This document shows, in pieces, positions 62,288-64,000 of a DNA stretch of 64,000 nucleotides. The notes below the pieces were generated by a model. It made no database searches. It saw only the letters and a program-made list of their open reading frames with translations, and was not told the DNA's origin. Within the stretch, counting starts at the first letter, position 1; each line of letters opens with the position of its first letter. Source of the stretch: Nymphaea colorata (taxonomy: Eukaryota; Streptophyta; Magnoliopsida; Nymphaeales; Nymphaeaceae); assembly GCF_008831285.2 (NCBI RefSeq), contig NC_045142.1:23869300-23933299 (forward strand), read 5' to 3'. The translations under genes were made by a program, and so were the position numbers.

Positions 62288-63613
62288 ATGGCCTCCTCGG
62301 TCGCCGCCGCGGTGGCGCTTGCGCTGGCGCTGGTTGGTCTTGCCGCTGCCGCCGGAGACTCCGACGACGGGCCGGCGGTAATCCGTCGGATCTGCGGCCA
62401 GACCAAGAGCCCTGACGCGGCCACCTACGATGCGAACTTTGTCGCGGCCATGGAGAACGTGTCGCGGTCCATCGCGCGCGCGGGCTTCGGCTTCGCGGCC
62501 GCCGGCGAGGCGCCGTACAAGGTGTACGCCTTCGGGCAGTGCTTCGGCGAGGTGAACTCCGTCGACTGCCAGCTCTGCTATTCGCAGGCGCGCGTCAAGC
62601 TGCCCAGCTGCCTGCCCGCGGCTGCTGGTCGGGTTTTCCTAGAGGGCTGCTTCTTACGGTATGACAGCCGTAACTTCTCGGGCGAGGCCACCGACGCCTT
62701 CGACGCGATCGCTTGCGGAGGGTCCAACGCCACCAATGGAGAGAGGCTCGGGAGGGTCGCCGGGAAGGTCGTCGGCGAGCTCCGGATCGACGAGGGCAAG
62801 TACTGGGCGAGGGCGGAGGAAGAGGCGAAAGGGATGAGGGTTTATGGGGCGGCGGAGTGCTGGAGGGGGATAGAAGGAAAGGGCTGCGAGGAGTGCCTGG
62901 ACAACGCGAGGAAGGGAGTGTTGGGGTGTGTCCCCGCGACGGACGGGAGGGCGATGAACGCCGGCTGCTACCTCAGGTACTCCACCACCAAGTTCTACGG
63001 GTCCGGGTCGGATGGTGGTTCTCATGGTCCGTTTTCTCTCTCTCTCTCTTATATATATATATATATATATATATATAGCTTTTCAACCGCGATATACAGT
63101 GCGTTCAGCTATATATTTTTAATTTTCATCTCCACCGTTCAGCAAATTTAAATTTCTATCTATTTATTGAGAAAAATTATTTGGTTTTTTTCCTTCTAAA
63201 CCATTATTGGTTTCAGTAATTCGGCAGCGGTTGGCGATAGCACTGGGTTCCATCTTTGGTTCCGCGCTGGTCATTGTCGTGGCTGTTCTCATCAGGGAAA
63301 GAAGGAAAATTCGCAGGAGCGGAGTTTCTTCTTCTCGTAGTTTTCCTGGTAAACAAGAATGAGCTGCTTTGGAGAATATTGTTCTGCATTTTTTGTCCTC
63401 TTGACAATATGTCATGTGTATGAGTTTTAACTTTATCCATCTCATGGTTCATTTCCTTCCAAATGTCAATCAGATGATGATGCATCTACAGCAATTATTA
63501 AAGCTATTACTGAATCACATCTCAGTTTCAAGTATGAAGATCTACAGACTGCAACCGGAGATTTTCATCCGTCAAATAAGCTAGGCCAAGGTGGCTTTGG
63601 CTCTGTCTATAAG
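62288..63613 (+). CDS. Cysteine-rich receptor-like kinase, 5' part (gene runs off right edge)
   Basis: Three exons, 62288-63026, 63217-63348 and 63474-63613, join in phase; the rest of the kinase lies beyond the window. The start at 62288 gives a signal peptide (MASSVAAAVALALALVGLAA). Two Gnk2/DUF26 domains follow (about residues 30-135 and 145-245). Each has C-x8-C-x2-C: CFGEVNSVDCQLC in the first and CWRGIEGKGCEEC in the second. Exon 2 encodes the membrane segment (LAIALGSIFGSALVIVVAVL) and the basic stop-transfer. Exon 3 begins the kinase with FKYEDLQTATGDFHPSNKLG and the glycine loop GQGGFGSVYK. CRKs are plasma-membrane receptors in immune, oxidative-stress and cell-death signalling. The separate ectodomain, TM and kinase exons are the usual CRK layout. 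Exon 1 is strikingly GC-rich compared with exons 2-3. Confidence 0.92.
63034..63077. repeat. (CT)n(TA)n microsatellite just inside CRK intron 1
   Basis: The run starts only about 8 bases after the proposed donor (CATG|GTCCGT), so repeat-length change acts close to the splice site. Confidence 0.9.
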
Positions 63614-64000
63614 GTATTCCATCAAGAACTGACAAAAATGCTGTGAAGAGCTTTAACTAGTGAAAGTAGCTCTGCCATAATTCTTGTTGGCATTTTCTTT
63701 GGTGTCATCAACATTGTAGTTGGTGGTGGTGGCAATAATGAACAATGTTATATATCAGAGATACAGCACGGGACAGAGGCATTCTTAAGTGAAAATGGCG
63801 ATTAAAGAAACGTGTCCACCAATTACTTTAAAGTTTAAACAAGAAAAAGCAGGTAACATGTGTATGTGCGGCCATGTATTCAACTTGTAACCCAAAGAAC
63901 TAAAATATCAAGATGAATTTCTGTGAGTCTGAACAATACTCAGACGGAGATGATTAGAATCAAACAGTCAATGCATGTTCAAACTAAAATTTACATGGTT
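63614..64000 (+). other. CRK intron 3, continuing off the window
   Basis: Starts with a GTATTCC donor. It is AT-rich with no exon recognised up to the right edge; the next kinase exon should lie beyond 64,000. Confidence 0.6.

Noticed and set aside
62654-63025. Minus-strand frame opposite CRK exon 1
   Set aside because: A mirror of the GC-rich coding exon; the plus strand has the Gnk2 Cys motifs.

Overview
The window is nuclear DNA of a flowering plant. The evidence is split genes with plant-type GT-AG introns, plant-specific families (TBL xylan/pectin acetyltransferases, STP hexose carriers, cysteine-rich receptor kinases, UBC32-type E2), AT-rich introns and spacers, many TA/GA microsatellites, and plant mobile DNA (Ty1/copia, Ty3/gypsy, TRIM, PIF/Harbinger, MITEs, a SINE-like element). 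I cannot fix the species. The GC-rich first exons of two genes beside AT-rich later exons are seen in monocots and some early-diverging angiosperms, but this is weak evidence.

Layout. 0.5-1.2 kb (-): the first two exons of a Sec1/Munc18-like MIP3 gene that runs off the left edge. 3.65-6.14 kb (+): a two-exon SMP-30/gluconolactonase-like beta-propeller protein. 6.1-16.7 kb: a gene-poor stretch with a Ty3/gypsy pol remnant and a PIF/Harbinger transposase remnant. 16.7-20.4 kb (+): a five-exon TBL gene with a repeat-built stem. 21.8 kb: a Tourist-like MITE. 24.0-27.7 kb (+): UBC32-like tail-anchored ER ubiquitin-conjugating enzyme. 29.1-30.8 kb (-): STP-type sugar/H+ symporter. 32.5-33.5 kb (-): an unrecognised two-exon gene with a Cys cluster. 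33.5-40 kb: repeats, a SINE-like element, MITEs and a small membrane-protein ORF. 40.2-48.8 kb (+): an 11-exon RPAP3-like TPR protein. 50.4-59.4 kb (-): AE7/MIP18 (cytosolic Fe-S cluster assembly), whose third intron has been inflated to 7.2 kb by nested elements. 62.3 kb to the right edge (+): the 5' part of a cysteine-rich receptor-like kinase.

The genes are independent single-copy loci of different pathways, not a cluster. The most interesting points are: (1) a probable U12-type AT-AA intron in AE7, with a perfect ATATCCTT donor and a TTCTTTAAC branch-point-like motif; (2) the nested insertion AE7 intron > copia > TRIM and MITE, with recognisable target duplications; (3) a MITE family with three members in the window; (4) a probable GC-AG intron and a duplicated 3' splice site in the RPAP3 gene; (5) a C-terminal RDEL on the lumenal tail of UBC32 and an ERSE-like promoter motif. 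I found no wholly novel system. All exon models were made by eye from splice motifs, reading phase and remembered family sequences.
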